Positions 1-6,256 of a stretch of DNA of 8,672 nucleotides are shown here, piece by piece. Made by a program: the position numbers and the translations under genes. Position 1 is the stretch's first letter; the number at the start of each line of letters is the position of its first letter. Source of the stretch: Flavobacteriales bacterium UBA1820 (GTDB taxonomy: Bacteria; Bacteroidota; Bacteroidia; Flavobacteriales; UBA1820); NCBI GenBank assembly GCA_002314265.1, contig DCEW01000068.1:66706-75377 (forward strand), in the 5' to 3' direction. Under the pieces are notes generated by a model. That model did not search any database. It was not told the origin of the DNA and saw nothing but the letters and a program-made list of their open reading frames with translations.

Positions 1-459
1 TTCGTCATGGCGGACATCCCCGGCATCATCGAAGGAGCGGCCGAAGGCAAGGGGCTCGGGCACCGTTTCCTGCGCCACATCGAGCGCAATTCGGTCCTGC
101 TGTTCATGATCCCGGCCGACGCCGAGGATGCAGCCCGCGAGTACGCCATCCTGTTGAATGAACTGGAAAAGTACAACCCCGAACTGCTCGACAAGTCCCG
201 GGTGCTGGCCGTGAGCAAGAGCGACCTGCTGGATAGCCAGGGGATGGACAAGATCGAAGCCGTCCTGCCCCCCGACATTCCCCATGTATTTATCTCGTCC
301 ATCACCGGCATGGGGCTCGTTTGGCTCAAGGACCTGCTGTGGGAGGCCATCACCGCCCAGCGGAAGATCAAGGAAAACAAGAGTTTCGAGGAAAGCCTCG
401 CCTCCAACGAAACCCTCTCGCCCGGTCAGGACAACCTCCTTTTGGGCAGCGCCGAGTAA
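1..459 (+). CDS. obgE: GTPase Obg/CgtA, C-terminal part (5' end outside window)
   Basis: This is the C-terminal part (152 residues) of the essential ribosome-associated GTPase Obg, which acts in late assembly of the large ribosomal subunit and in stress signalling. The reading frame is open from base 1 and enters the window just before the G3 motif ([10 protein letters not shown], Obg-type DxPG). The G4 motif reads SKSD rather than the classical NKxD, a variant I associate with Bacteroidota Obg proteins. G5 is SSITGMGL. After the G domain only about 30 polar residues remain before the TAA, so the C-terminal OCT domain of Bacillus-type Obg is absent. The N-terminal glycine-rich Obg fold and the P-loop lie upstream of the window. 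The ATG at position 7 is an internal methionine, not a start. The next gene, ung, begins about 150 bases on, on the same strand. Confidence 0.93.
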   Translation, partial: FVMADIPGIIEGAAEGKGLGHRFLRHIERNSVLLFMIPADAEDAAREYAILLNELEKYNPELLDKSRVLAVSKSDLLDSQGMDKIEAVLPPDIPHVFISSITGMGLVWLKDLLWEAITAQRKIKENKSFEESLASNETLSPGQDNLLLGSAE

Positions 460-568
460 CGCTGTGCTCGGGCGATGGAATTGAAAAAAATGGTAAAAGG
501 GTAGAGGTGCCCCCTCTGTCCTTTTCCTTTTCCGGTGGGAGGGGACAAGCGGCCGGGCAACGGTTGTT

Positions 569-596
569 TTGACCCGTTTTCACTTGTTTGTATATA
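569..596 (+). promoter_or_regulatory. possible promoter of ung (weak)
   Basis: TTGACC at 569-574 and TATATA at 591-596 are separated by 16 bases and lie just upstream of the preferred ung start at 614. The pair resembles a sigma70 promoter. However, the main Bacteroidota sigma factor prefers a TAnnTTTG box near -7 with TTG near -33, and no exact TAnnTTTG is present here. The gap would also leave a very short leader. Low confidence. Confidence 0.2.
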
Positions 597-613
597 AAGA
601 ACACGAAAAAGAT

Positions 614-1279
614 ATGAAGGTACGGATAGCTTCCGATTGGCAACCTTTGTTGCAGCAGGAATTCGACGCGGAGTATTTCGCCCGCCTGACGGATTTTGTC
701 CGCCAGGAGTACCGCACCGCCCGGGTGTTTCCTCCGGCCGGGAAGATTTTTTCGGCCTTCGATACCTGCCCCTGGGACAGTCTGAAGGTCGTCATCATCG
801 GCCAGGACCCCTATCACGGCTACGGACAGGCGCACGGCTTGTGCTTTTCGGTGGCCGAGGGCGTCCCCTTTCCCCCTTCGTTGCAGAATATCTTCAAGGA
901 GATCCAGGCAGAGACCGGAGCCCCCATCCCCCGTTCCGGTTGTCTGGACCGTTGGGCCCGTCAGGGAGTGCTCATGCTCAATGCCACCCTCACGGTCCGC
1001 GAAGCCTCTCCCGGTTCGCACCAGGGGCACGGTTGGGAGGAGTTTACCGATCACGTGATCCGCATCGTGTCGGACAAACGGGAAAACGTCGTATTTTTGC
1101 TCTGGGGGGCGTATGCCCGCAGCAAGGCTCGGCTCATTGATCCCACGCGGCATCTGATCCTCGAGGCGGCGCATCCCAGCCCTTTGAGTGCCAATCGCGG
1201 AGGCTGGTTCGGCTGCGGACATTTCGTCAAGGCCAACCAGTACCTGGTCTCCAAAGGAAAAACGCCCATCCAGTGGTAG
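614..1279 (+). CDS. ung: uracil-DNA glycosylase, family 1
   Basis: This enzyme removes uracil from DNA that arose by cytosine deamination or dUTP misincorporation, starting base-excision repair. The product has 221 residues, the usual size for family-1 UDG. The water-activating loop GQDPYHG is at residues 63-69, with catalytic Asp65 and Tyr67. It is followed by the AHGLCFSV segment that lines the uracil pocket. The DNA-intercalating loop HPSPLSA is at 187-193, with catalytic His187. I chose the ATG at 614 because family members begin with MxVRI...W followed by a leading helix like the one seen here. A TTG at 569 would add 15 residues with no family match. The stop is 31 bases before the aroC start, so the two genes are probably co-transcribed. 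All key residues are present. Confidence 0.96.
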   Translation: MKVRIASDWQPLLQQEFDAEYFARLTDFVRQEYRTARVFPPAGKIFSAFDTCPWDSLKVVIIGQDPYHGYGQAHGLCFSVAEGVPFPPSLQNIFKEIQAETGAPIPRSGCLDRWARQGVLMLNATLTVREASPGSHQGHGWEEFTDHVIRIVSDKRENVVFLLWGAYARSKARLIDPTRHLILEAAHPSPLSANRGGWFGCGHFVKANQYLVSKGKTPIQW

Positions 1280-1310
1280 CAACCCCAAGAAAAGAAAAAC
1301 AACACAACTC

Positions 1311-2378
1311 ATGCCAGCCAATACATTCGGAGAACACCTGCGCTTGACCACCTTCGGCGAATCGCACGGGGTGGCCATCGGCGGGGTGCTTGAAGGCGTC
1401 CCGGCCGGGATCGACCTCGATCTGGACGCGATCCAGCACATGCTCGACCGCCGTCGTCCCGGACAGTCCGCCGTTTCCACCCCCCGCAAGGAAAGCGACC
1501 GCCTGGAGATCCTCTCCGGCGTGTTCGAAAGCCGCACCACCGGCACCCCCATCGGATTGCTCATCCGCAACGAACACCAGCATTCGGCCGATTACAACGC
1601 CATGAAGGACCTCTTCCGTCCCTCGCATGCCGACTATACCTATTACAAGAAGTACGGCGTGCGCGACCATCGGGGCGGAGGCCGTTCCTCGGCCCGGGAA
1701 ACCGCCGTGCGGGTAGCCGGCGGAGCCATCGCCCGTCAAGTGTTGCCCCCCTCGGTACGCATCGTGGCGTATGTCTCGGCCGTAGGCGGCATCTCCTTGT
1801 GGGACGACTACACCCATTACGACCTCTCCCGGGTGGACGACAACATCGTCCGTTGCCCGGACGCTGCCAAGGCCGCCGAGATGGAAGCCCTCATCCGCGA
1901 AGTCCGCGCCCAGGGCGATAGCGTCGGTGGAGTAGTTACCTGTGTAGCGCAGGGCGTCCCGGCCGGATGGGGCGAACCCATTTTCGACCGGCTGGAAGCC
2001 CGCCTGGCAGCCGCCTGCCTCGGCATTCCGGCCGCGAAAGGCTTCGAGATCGGCAGCGGCTTTTCCGGTTCGACCATGCGGGGTTCACAGCACAACGATC
2101 TCTTTACCGAAGGCGGCCGCACCCTGACCAACCGTTCAGGCGGCGTGCAGGGCGGCATCTCCAACGGCATGGACATCGTCTTCCGGGTGGCCTTCAAACC
2201 CGTGGCCACCATCCTCAAAGCGCAGCCTACCATCGACATCCACGGCCAGCCTACGGTGGTCGAAGGCCGCGGCCGGCACGACCCCTGCGTCGTTCCCCGT
2301 GCGGTCGTGGTGGTCGAAGCGATGACGGCTCTCACCCTGGCCGATTTCTACCTGCTCGACCGGATGTCCCGCCGTTGA
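1311..2378 (+). CDS. aroC: chorismate synthase
   Basis: This enzyme converts 5-enolpyruvylshikimate-3-phosphate to chorismate, the last common step to aromatic amino acids, folate and menaquinone. It needs reduced FMN. The product has 355 residues, normal for the family. The three family signatures are visible: [11 protein letters not shown] at residues 15-25 (with the catalytic-region His19), [13 protein letters not shown] at 120-132, and the C-terminal block running from [11 protein letters not shown] (276-286) to the HDPCVVPRA stretch at 323-331. The start at 1311 gives the standard N-terminus ([19 protein letters not shown]). An in-frame upstream extension to 1188 would overlap ung and has no family support. 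The leader (1280-1310) is A-rich, as is usual in Bacteroidota. The roughly 165 bases after the stop are purine-rich. They contain a small TCCCG/CGGGA hairpin (2392-2404) with no T-tract, so I do not call a terminator there. Confidence 0.97.
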   Translation: MPANTFGEHLRLTTFGESHGVAIGGVLEGVPAGIDLDLDAIQHMLDRRRPGQSAVSTPRKESDRLEILSGVFESRTTGTPIGLLIRNEHQHSADYNAMKDLFRPSHADYTYYKKYGVRDHRGGGRSSARETAVRVAGGAIARQVLPPSVRIVAYVSAVGGISLWDDYTHYDLSRVDDNIVRCPDAAKAAEMEALIREVRAQGDSVGGVVTCVAQGVPAGWGEPIFDRLEARLAAACLGIPAAKGFEIGSGFSGSTMRGSQHNDLFTEGGRTLTNRSGGVQGGISNGMDIVFRVAFKPVATILKAQPTIDIHGQPTVVEGRGRHDPCVVPRAVVVVEAMTALTLADFYLLDRMSRR

Positions 2379-2543
2379 GCCTTCCTTCCCGTCCCGATCC
2401 GGGAACCCGGGAAAAGACAGAGAAAGTACCGGAATGAGAGGGATAAAGGGATAGATAAAACAGGGACCGGCAAAAGCAGGGACAAACAAAAACAATGGAA
2501 ACCAAATAAACCAACGACAATCTAACCGATAGAAGAAAGACAC

Positions 2544-3062
2544 ATGAAGACCGACCTTCGCCGTTACATCCGCAATATCGAGGATTTTCCCAAACCGGGC
2601 GTAATCTTTCGCGACATAACCCCCCTGTTGCTCGACCCTCGCGCCACGGACGAGGCGCTCGACCAGTTGTGCGACCAAGCAAAGGGCTTGGGCATCACCA
2701 AAGTCGCCGCCATCGAGTCCCGGGGTTTCTTTTTCGGCTCGCTCATCGCGCACCGTCTAGGAGTAGGGTACATCCCGGTCCGTAAAAAAGGCAAGTTGCC
2801 TTTCACCACCCTCTCCGTTACGTACGACTTGGAATACGGCACCGACACCCTCGAGATCCACACCGATGCCATCGTCCCCGGCGACCGGGTGCTCATCCAC
2901 GACGATGTACTGGCCACCGGAGGTACGGCTCGCGCCGCGGTCGAACTGGTCGAAAAAGCCGGCGGTCAGGTCGTTCTTCTCTCGTTCCTGATGGAACTCA
3001 AGGCGCTGGGCGGACGGGAAAAGCTCTCCGGCCATCCCGTAAAGTGCCTGATGGATTTTTAA
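2544..3062 (+). CDS. apt: adenine phosphoribosyltransferase
   Basis: This cytoplasmic purine-salvage enzyme makes AMP from adenine and PRPP. The product has 172 residues, typical for Apt. The N-terminal FPKPGVIFRDITPLL block (residues 15-29) is the adenine-binding hood signature. The AAIESRGFFFG loop is at 55-65, and the PRPP-binding loop VLIHDDVLATGGTA at 116-129 carries the paired acidic residues Asp120 and Asp121. The start at 2544 gives the expected N-terminus directly ahead of the hood region. An A-rich leader of about 165 bases separates it from aroC, so it may have its own promoter, though I could not identify one. A palindrome (3064-3079) and an intrinsic terminator (3088-3124) follow the stop, so apt appears to end a transcription unit. 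Confidence 0.97.
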   Translation: MKTDLRRYIRNIEDFPKPGVIFRDITPLLLDPRATDEALDQLCDQAKGLGITKVAAIESRGFFFGSLIAHRLGVGYIPVRKKGKLPFTTLSVTYDLEYGTDTLEIHTDAIVPGDRVLIHDDVLATGGTARAAVELVEKAGGQVVLLSFLMELKALGGREKLSGHPVKCLMDF

Positions 3063-3063
3063 G

Positions 3064-3079
3064 GAATATTCGAATATTC
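3064..3079. repeat. tandem GAATATTC palindrome (16 bp)
   Basis: Two head-to-tail copies of GAATATTC, each itself a palindrome, start one base after the apt stop codon. Together they form a perfect 16-bp palindrome. It is AT-rich within a GC-rich neighbourhood. It could be an operator-like site or a weak hairpin, but no T-tract follows directly. Function unknown. Confidence 0.6.
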
Positions 3080-3087
3080 ATCTCTCC

Positions 3088-3124
3088 ACTTTCCCCGCGG
3101 GTATCCCAGGGGAAAGTCATTTTT
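3088..3124 (+). terminator. intrinsic terminator after apt
   Basis: A 9-bp perfect stem, ACTTTCCCC (3088-3096) with GGGGAAAGT (3109-3117), encloses a 12-base loop that can add a GGG/CCC inner pairing. A T-run at 3120-3124 follows it. The stem-plus-T layout is that of a Rho-independent terminator on the + strand. It ends the apt unit and insulates hflX. Confidence 0.75.
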
Positions 3125-3206
3125 ACGCAAGGCTTTTTCCTCGTCCGTTCTTGTCCTTCTTTTTCCGCAGGAACAGGGCCGGAGAGGACCATAGGAAGAT
3201 ATCGAT

Positions 3207-4445
3207 ATGGGAATGATCGAACACGAAAAAATGGAATACGAAACAGCCGTCCTGGTGGGGTTGGTAACGCCCCAGCAGGACGAGCTCAAACTGTCGGAAT
3301 ACCTCGACGAGTTGGAGTTCCTCGCCCAAACGGCCGGAGCCCGGGTGGTCAAGCGCTTCTGGCAAAAGCTCGACTCGCCCAACCCCCGCACGTTCGTCGG
3401 TACCGGAAAACTGGAGGAGATCAAGACCTACCTCGCCGACTGTCCGCAGGTGGACGTAGTGATCTTCGACGACGAACTCTCCGCCGGACAACTGCGCAAC
3501 ATCGAACGCGAGTTGGGACGGAAGATTCTCGACCGTACCAACCTCATCCTCGACATCTTCGCCGCCCGGGCGCAGACCTCCTATGCCCGCACCCAGGTGG
3601 AACTGGCGCAGTACCAGTACCTCCTTCCCCGGCTTACCGGCATGTGGACGCACCTGGAACGCCAGCGGGGCGGTATCGGAATGCGCGGTCCGGGAGAGAC
3701 CGAGATCGAGACCGACCGCCGTATCGTGCGCGACCGCATCGCCCTGCTCAAGGAAAAACTCTCCTCGATCGACCGTCAGATGGCTACCCAGCGCAAAAAC
3801 CGGGGAAAGACCGTCCGCGTAGCGCTGGTAGGTTATACCAACGTCGGAAAATCGACCTTGATGAACCTGTTGAGCAAGTCGGACGTCTTTGCCGAGAACA
3901 AGCTCTTCGCCACCCTCGATACGACGGTGCGCAAGGTCGTCATCGCCAACCTGCCCATCCTGCTCACCGATACCGTCGGCTTTATCCGCAAACTGCCTAC
4001 CGAATTGGTGGAATCGTTCAAATCCACCCTCGATGAGGTGCGCGAAGCCGACCTTCTGGTGCACGTAGCCGATATATCCCATCCCGGTTTCGAGGACCAC
4101 ATCGCTTCGGTACGTCGCATCCTCTCCGAGATCGGCGCTTCGGACAAACCCACCATCATGGCCTTCAACAAGATCGACGCCTACCGCAGCGAGGAGGACA
4201 TCCCCGAGGCCCGTCGTCCCGGCGAACCCCAACGCTTGCCCTTGGCCGAGCTTGAACGCTCCTGGATGGCCCGCACCGGACCCGATACGGTGTTTATTTC
4301 GGCCGCCCGGCGGGAAAACATCGACGCCCTGCGCCGTTTGATCTACGACCGTGCCGCCCAGATCCATGTAAAGCGTTTTCCGTACAATGACTTCCTGTTC
4401 GAATATTTCGACGAAGACGCCACCCCGAAGACCTCCCTCGACTGA
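3207..4445 (+). CDS. hflX: ribosome-splitting GTPase HflX
   Basis: HflX binds the 50S subunit and rescues or splits stalled ribosomes, notably under heat or antibiotic stress. The product has 412 residues, within the usual range. The N-terminal HflX domain contains the family block FVGTGKLEEI (63-72) and the glycine-rich linker motif RGGIGMRGPGETEIETDRR (154-172). The G domain follows: P-loop GYTNVGKS (209-216), DTVG (255-258), NKID (321-324) and SAA (365-367). A short C-terminal region follows with FPYNDFLFEYF. Starts at 3207, 3213 and 3231 are all possible. I keep 3207, but the conserved part begins at about residue 11 (YETAVLVG). The gene follows the apt terminator, so it should have its own promoter. 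The 194 bases between its stop and mnmE show no convincing terminator or promoter. Confidence 0.96.
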   Translation: MGMIEHEKMEYETAVLVGLVTPQQDELKLSEYLDELEFLAQTAGARVVKRFWQKLDSPNPRTFVGTGKLEEIKTYLADCPQVDVVIFDDELSAGQLRNIERELGRKILDRTNLILDIFAARAQTSYARTQVELAQYQYLLPRLTGMWTHLERQRGGIGMRGPGETEIETDRRIVRDRIALLKEKLSSIDRQMATQRKNRGKTVRVALVGYTNVGKSTLMNLLSKSDVFAENKLFATLDTTVRKVVIANLPILLTDTVGFIRKLPTELVESFKSTLDEVREADLLVHVADISHPGFEDHIASVRRILSEIGASDKPTIMAFNKIDAYRSEEDIPEARRPGEPQRLPLAELERSWMARTGPDTVFISAARRENIDALRRLIYDRAAQIHVKRFPYNDFLFEYFDEDATPKTSLD

Positions 4446-4639
4446 CTTCCGCACCCGGGCAGGGGTGTTCAGGAAGTTTTTCTCAACCCTCATAATCCGA
4501 GCATTTGTCTGGGATAGACGGACGGGCAGGGGAGGGGCAAGGAGCGGAAATATGGCAAGCAAAAGGGATTGACCAGCGAAACGAGAAAGAAGAAGGGGGG
4601 GATCCGCCGATAACCTATGATACGAAACATGAAAAGCGA

Positions 4640-6007
4640 ATGATCAGAGATACTTTCAACGATACGATAGCCGCTCTCTCCACCCCGGCAGGGGTAGGGG
4701 CGATCGCTTTGGTGCGGCTCAGCGGACCGGATGCGGTGCAGATCGTCTCCGGCGTGTTTTCCGGGCGTTCGGATTTGCGGGAAGTAGCCTCCCATACGGC
4801 GCATTTCGGCACCGTTTTCGACGGAGAAGACATCCTCGACGAAGTCGTAGCAACCGTTTTTCGCGCCCCCCATTCCTACACCGGGGAAGATGTGGTCGAG
4901 ATCGCCTGTCATGGCTCACTGTTTATCCAGCAGCGTTTGCTCGAACTCCTGGTGCGGCGCGGGGCGCGTCTGGCTACCGGCGGAGAATTTACCAAGCGGG
5001 CTTTTCTCAACGGCCGGATGGACCTTTCGCAGGCTGAAGCAGTAGCCGACCTGATCGCATCGGAATCCTATGCCGCCCATGCGACGGCCATATCCCAAAT
5101 GCGGGGCGGGTACTCGCAACGGATCTCCGGTCTGCGGGATCAGTTGCTGGAGTTTGCCTCGTTGGTGGAACTGGAACTGGATTTTTCCGACCAGGACGTC
5201 GAATTTGCCGACCGAACCCGTCTATCTGCGCTTCTGTCCGAAGTCCGCGGCACTTTGCGGCAGCTTGCAGATTCGTTCTCTTTGGGAAATGTCATCCGCA
5301 ACGGCATTCCGGTAGCCATTGCCGGCGAACCGAATGTAGGCAAATCGACCCTGCTCAATGCTCTTCTGGGCGAGGAAAAAGCCCTCGTTTCGCCCATTGC
5401 CGGCACTACCCGCGATACGATCGAGGATCGGATCACCATTTCCGGCTTTGTGTTCCGCTTTATCGACACCGCCGGGTTGCGCTCCACGGACGACACCGTC
5501 GAACGGATGGGCATCGAGCGCGCTTACCACAAGATCGAACAGGCCTCGGTCGTCATCTGTGTGCTGGACGCGACGGATTTCCCTCCCGAGCGCCAGCAGC
5601 GTTTTTTCGCCTTCCGGGACAAGTACCGGGACAAACGCCTGCTTGTGGTGTGGAACAAAGTAGACGAATTGTCCGGCGCGTTGCCGGTGGATATTCCGGG
5701 GGTTTTGTCCATTTCGGCACGCACCGGTTTCGGGTTGGATGCCTTGCGGCAGCGTCTGACCGATTTTGTAGGGCAGGGGGAGGTCTCTGACCGGACGATC
5801 GTTACCAATGCTCGCCATTACGACGCTCTGGTGCGCGCCTTGCACTCGATCGACGATGTGGAAGCGGGCTTGTCCAATGGACTTTCCGGTGATCTGTTGG
5901 CGATCGACCTGCGTCAGGCAATCGATGCACTGGCTGAAATCACGGGCGATATTACCGACGACGATATTTTAGGCTCTATTTTTTCGAAGTTCTGCATCGG
6001 TAAGTAA
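4640..6007 (+). CDS. mnmE: tRNA modification GTPase MnmE (TrmE/ThdF)
   Basis: MnmE works with MnmG to install the 5-carboxymethylaminomethyl group on wobble uridine 34 of certain tRNAs, using methylene-THF and GTP. The product has 455 residues, the normal length. The N-terminal folate-binding domain (about 1-120) begins with the family opening DTIAALSTPAGVGAIALVRLSG. A helical domain follows, interrupted by the G domain: GEPNVGKS (229-236), the GTTRDT potassium-responsive switch (255-260), DTAG (276-279), NKVD (339-342) and SAR (359-361). The C-terminus is the invariant FCIGK with the catalytically important Cys452. I chose ATG 4640. The in-frame extension back to 4505 is low-complexity and has no family match. 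The 3' end is intact although foreign DNA appears to begin right after it, and its last 18 bases are the proposed attachment core. Confidence 0.96.
   Translation: MIRDTFNDTIAALSTPAGVGAIALVRLSGPDAVQIVSGVFSGRSDLREVASHTAHFGTVFDGEDILDEVVATVFRAPHSYTGEDVVEIACHGSLFIQQRLLELLVRRGARLATGGEFTKRAFLNGRMDLSQAEAVADLIASESYAAHATAISQMRGGYSQRISGLRDQLLEFASLVELELDFSDQDVEFADRTRLSALLSEVRGTLRQLADSFSLGNVIRNGIPVAIAGEPNVGKSTLLNALLGEEKALVSPIAGTTRDTIEDRITISGFVFRFIDTAGLRSTDDTVERMGIERAYHKIEQASVVICVLDATDFPPERQQRFFAFRDKYRDKRLLVVWNKVDELSGALPVDIPGVLSISARTGFGLDALRQRLTDFVGQGEVSDRTIVTNARHYDALVRALHSIDDVEAGLSNGLSGDLLAIDLRQAIDALAEITGDITDDDILGSIFSKFCIGK
5990..6007 (+). other. proposed attL core at the 3' end of mnmE
   Basis: The last 18 bases of mnmE, TTCTGCATCGGTAAGTAA, encode FCIGK plus the stop. 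From memory, the SGI1 core repeat at the same place in enterobacterial trmE is TTCTGTATTGGTAAGTAA, a 16 of 18 match. The likeness comes at least partly from the conserved protein C-terminus. Composition and gene content change just after this site, and a tyrosine recombinase lies within the next 2.4 kb. The matching attR copy is outside the window, so the exact crossover is inferred. Confidence 0.5.
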
Positions 6008-6038
6008 TTTACTGATTATTAAATAGTTAAATTGATTA

Positions 6039-6048
6039 TAATCGATTA
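6039..6048. repeat. TAATCGATTA palindrome near the junction
   Basis: A perfect 10-bp palindrome sits in the AT-rich stretch just after mnmE. The stretch also has three GATTA copies around 6014-6048. It is short and may be chance in AT-rich DNA, but it falls within the proposed attachment region, where recombinase sites would be expected. Confidence 0.3.
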
Positions 6049-6052
6049 ATAT

Positions 6053-6077
6053 GGCGCTCTTTACGGGCGCCTTTTTT
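6053..6077 (+). terminator. intrinsic terminator after mnmE
   Basis: The 7-bp stem GGCGCTC (6053-6059) with GGGCGCC (6065-6071), including one G-U pair, closes a 5-base loop. A run of six T (6072-6077) follows directly. This is a strong Rho-independent terminator on the + strand. It stops mnmE transcripts from entering the element's genes. If the element begins at 6008, it brought this terminator with it. Confidence 0.88.
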
Positions 6078-6088
6078 GTTGCTCAAGT

Positions 6089-6179
6089 ATCGTTGATAAT
6101 CGTTGCTAAGCCTTTTTACGCCATTTTTTGTACCTCCTGTGTACCTCACCACGAAAATCCGAGGATTATCGTTGGCAAG
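6089..6179. repeat. ATCGTTG direct repeats, candidate recombinase arm sites
   Basis: ATCGTTG occurs at 6089-6095, 6099-6105 and 6168-6174. The first two start exactly 10 bases apart. The second and third lie within a longer imperfect pair, GATAATCGTTGCTAAG (6095-6110) and GATTATCGTTGGCAAG (6164-6179), matching at 13 of 16 positions. Spaced direct repeats beside an attachment core are typical of arm-type sites bound by the N-terminal domain of tyrosine recombinases. The role here is inferred. Confidence 0.5.
6129..6147. repeat. TGTACCTC direct repeat, 11-bp period
   Basis: Two perfect copies of TGTACCTC lie at 6129-6136 and 6140-6147, so their starts are one helical turn apart. They lie inside the non-coding strip between the proposed core and the first element gene. 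A protein dimer or two adjacent monomers could bind them on one face of the DNA. The binder is unknown. The recombinase and the multi-HTH protein are candidates. Confidence 0.5.
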
Positions 6180-6186
6180 GTCGTGG
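6149..6186. repeat. nested inverted repeat upstream of the HTH gene
   Basis: CCACGA (6149-6154) is the exact reverse complement of TCGTGG (6181-6186). Inside it, AATCC (6156-6160) and GGATT (6163-6167) form a second perfect inverted repeat with a two-base spacer. No T-tract follows, so it is not a terminator. It may be an operator or a folded attachment-site structure. The pairing could also be chance, given the short arms. Confidence 0.35.
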
Positions 6187-6191
6187 AAAAA

Positions 6192-6229
6192 TGAGACGCT
6201 GTGAGACACAGTGATACGCAGAGATACAG
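6192..6229. repeat. four-unit, about 10-bp tandem repeat upstream of the HTH gene
   Basis: The units are TGAGACGCTG (6192-6201), TGAGACACAG (6202-6211), TGATACGCAG (6212-6221) and a shortened AGATACAG (6222-6229). The rough consensus is TGAKACRCAG. A 10-bp period places every unit on the same face of the helix, as in cooperative binding arrays for excisionases or repressors. It ends 27 bases before the start of the multi-HTH gene, so it could be an autoregulatory operator, an excision-control site, or both. Degenerate but visually clear. Confidence 0.6.
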
Positions 6230-6256
6230 TTTTGGCGAAATAAAAAGATAAATGAA

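Noticed and set aside
368..1570. 400-codon open frame on the minus strand across ung and aroC
   Set aside because: It is antisense to two genes with full family motifs. Long antisense frames are expected in GC-rich coding DNA, and its translation shows no recognisable motif.
3044..4036. 330-codon + strand frame overlapping the end of apt and most of hflX
   Set aside because: It is a frame-shifted reading of hflX, rich in Arg, Pro and Gly as typical for out-of-frame GC-rich DNA, and it runs through the terminator.
4451..4481. possible terminator after hflX (CACCC/GGGTG hairpin and a T-run)
   Set aside because: The stem is only 5 bp, and the T-run (4477-4481) starts nine bases after it, too far for an intrinsic terminator.
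3123..4562. 479-codon open frame on the minus strand across hflX
   Set aside because: It lies opposite HflX, whose GTPase motifs are unambiguous. It also spans the apt terminator region, and its product has no family features.
6149..6229. CRISPR-like array
   Set aside because: The repeat units are only 7-10 bases and adjoin or nearly adjoin each other, with no unique spacers and no cas genes.
6008..6256. tRNA gene as the integration target
   Set aside because: Many elements insert in tRNA genes, so I looked for a cloverleaf here. No acceptor, T-loop or anticodon-arm pattern is present on either strand.
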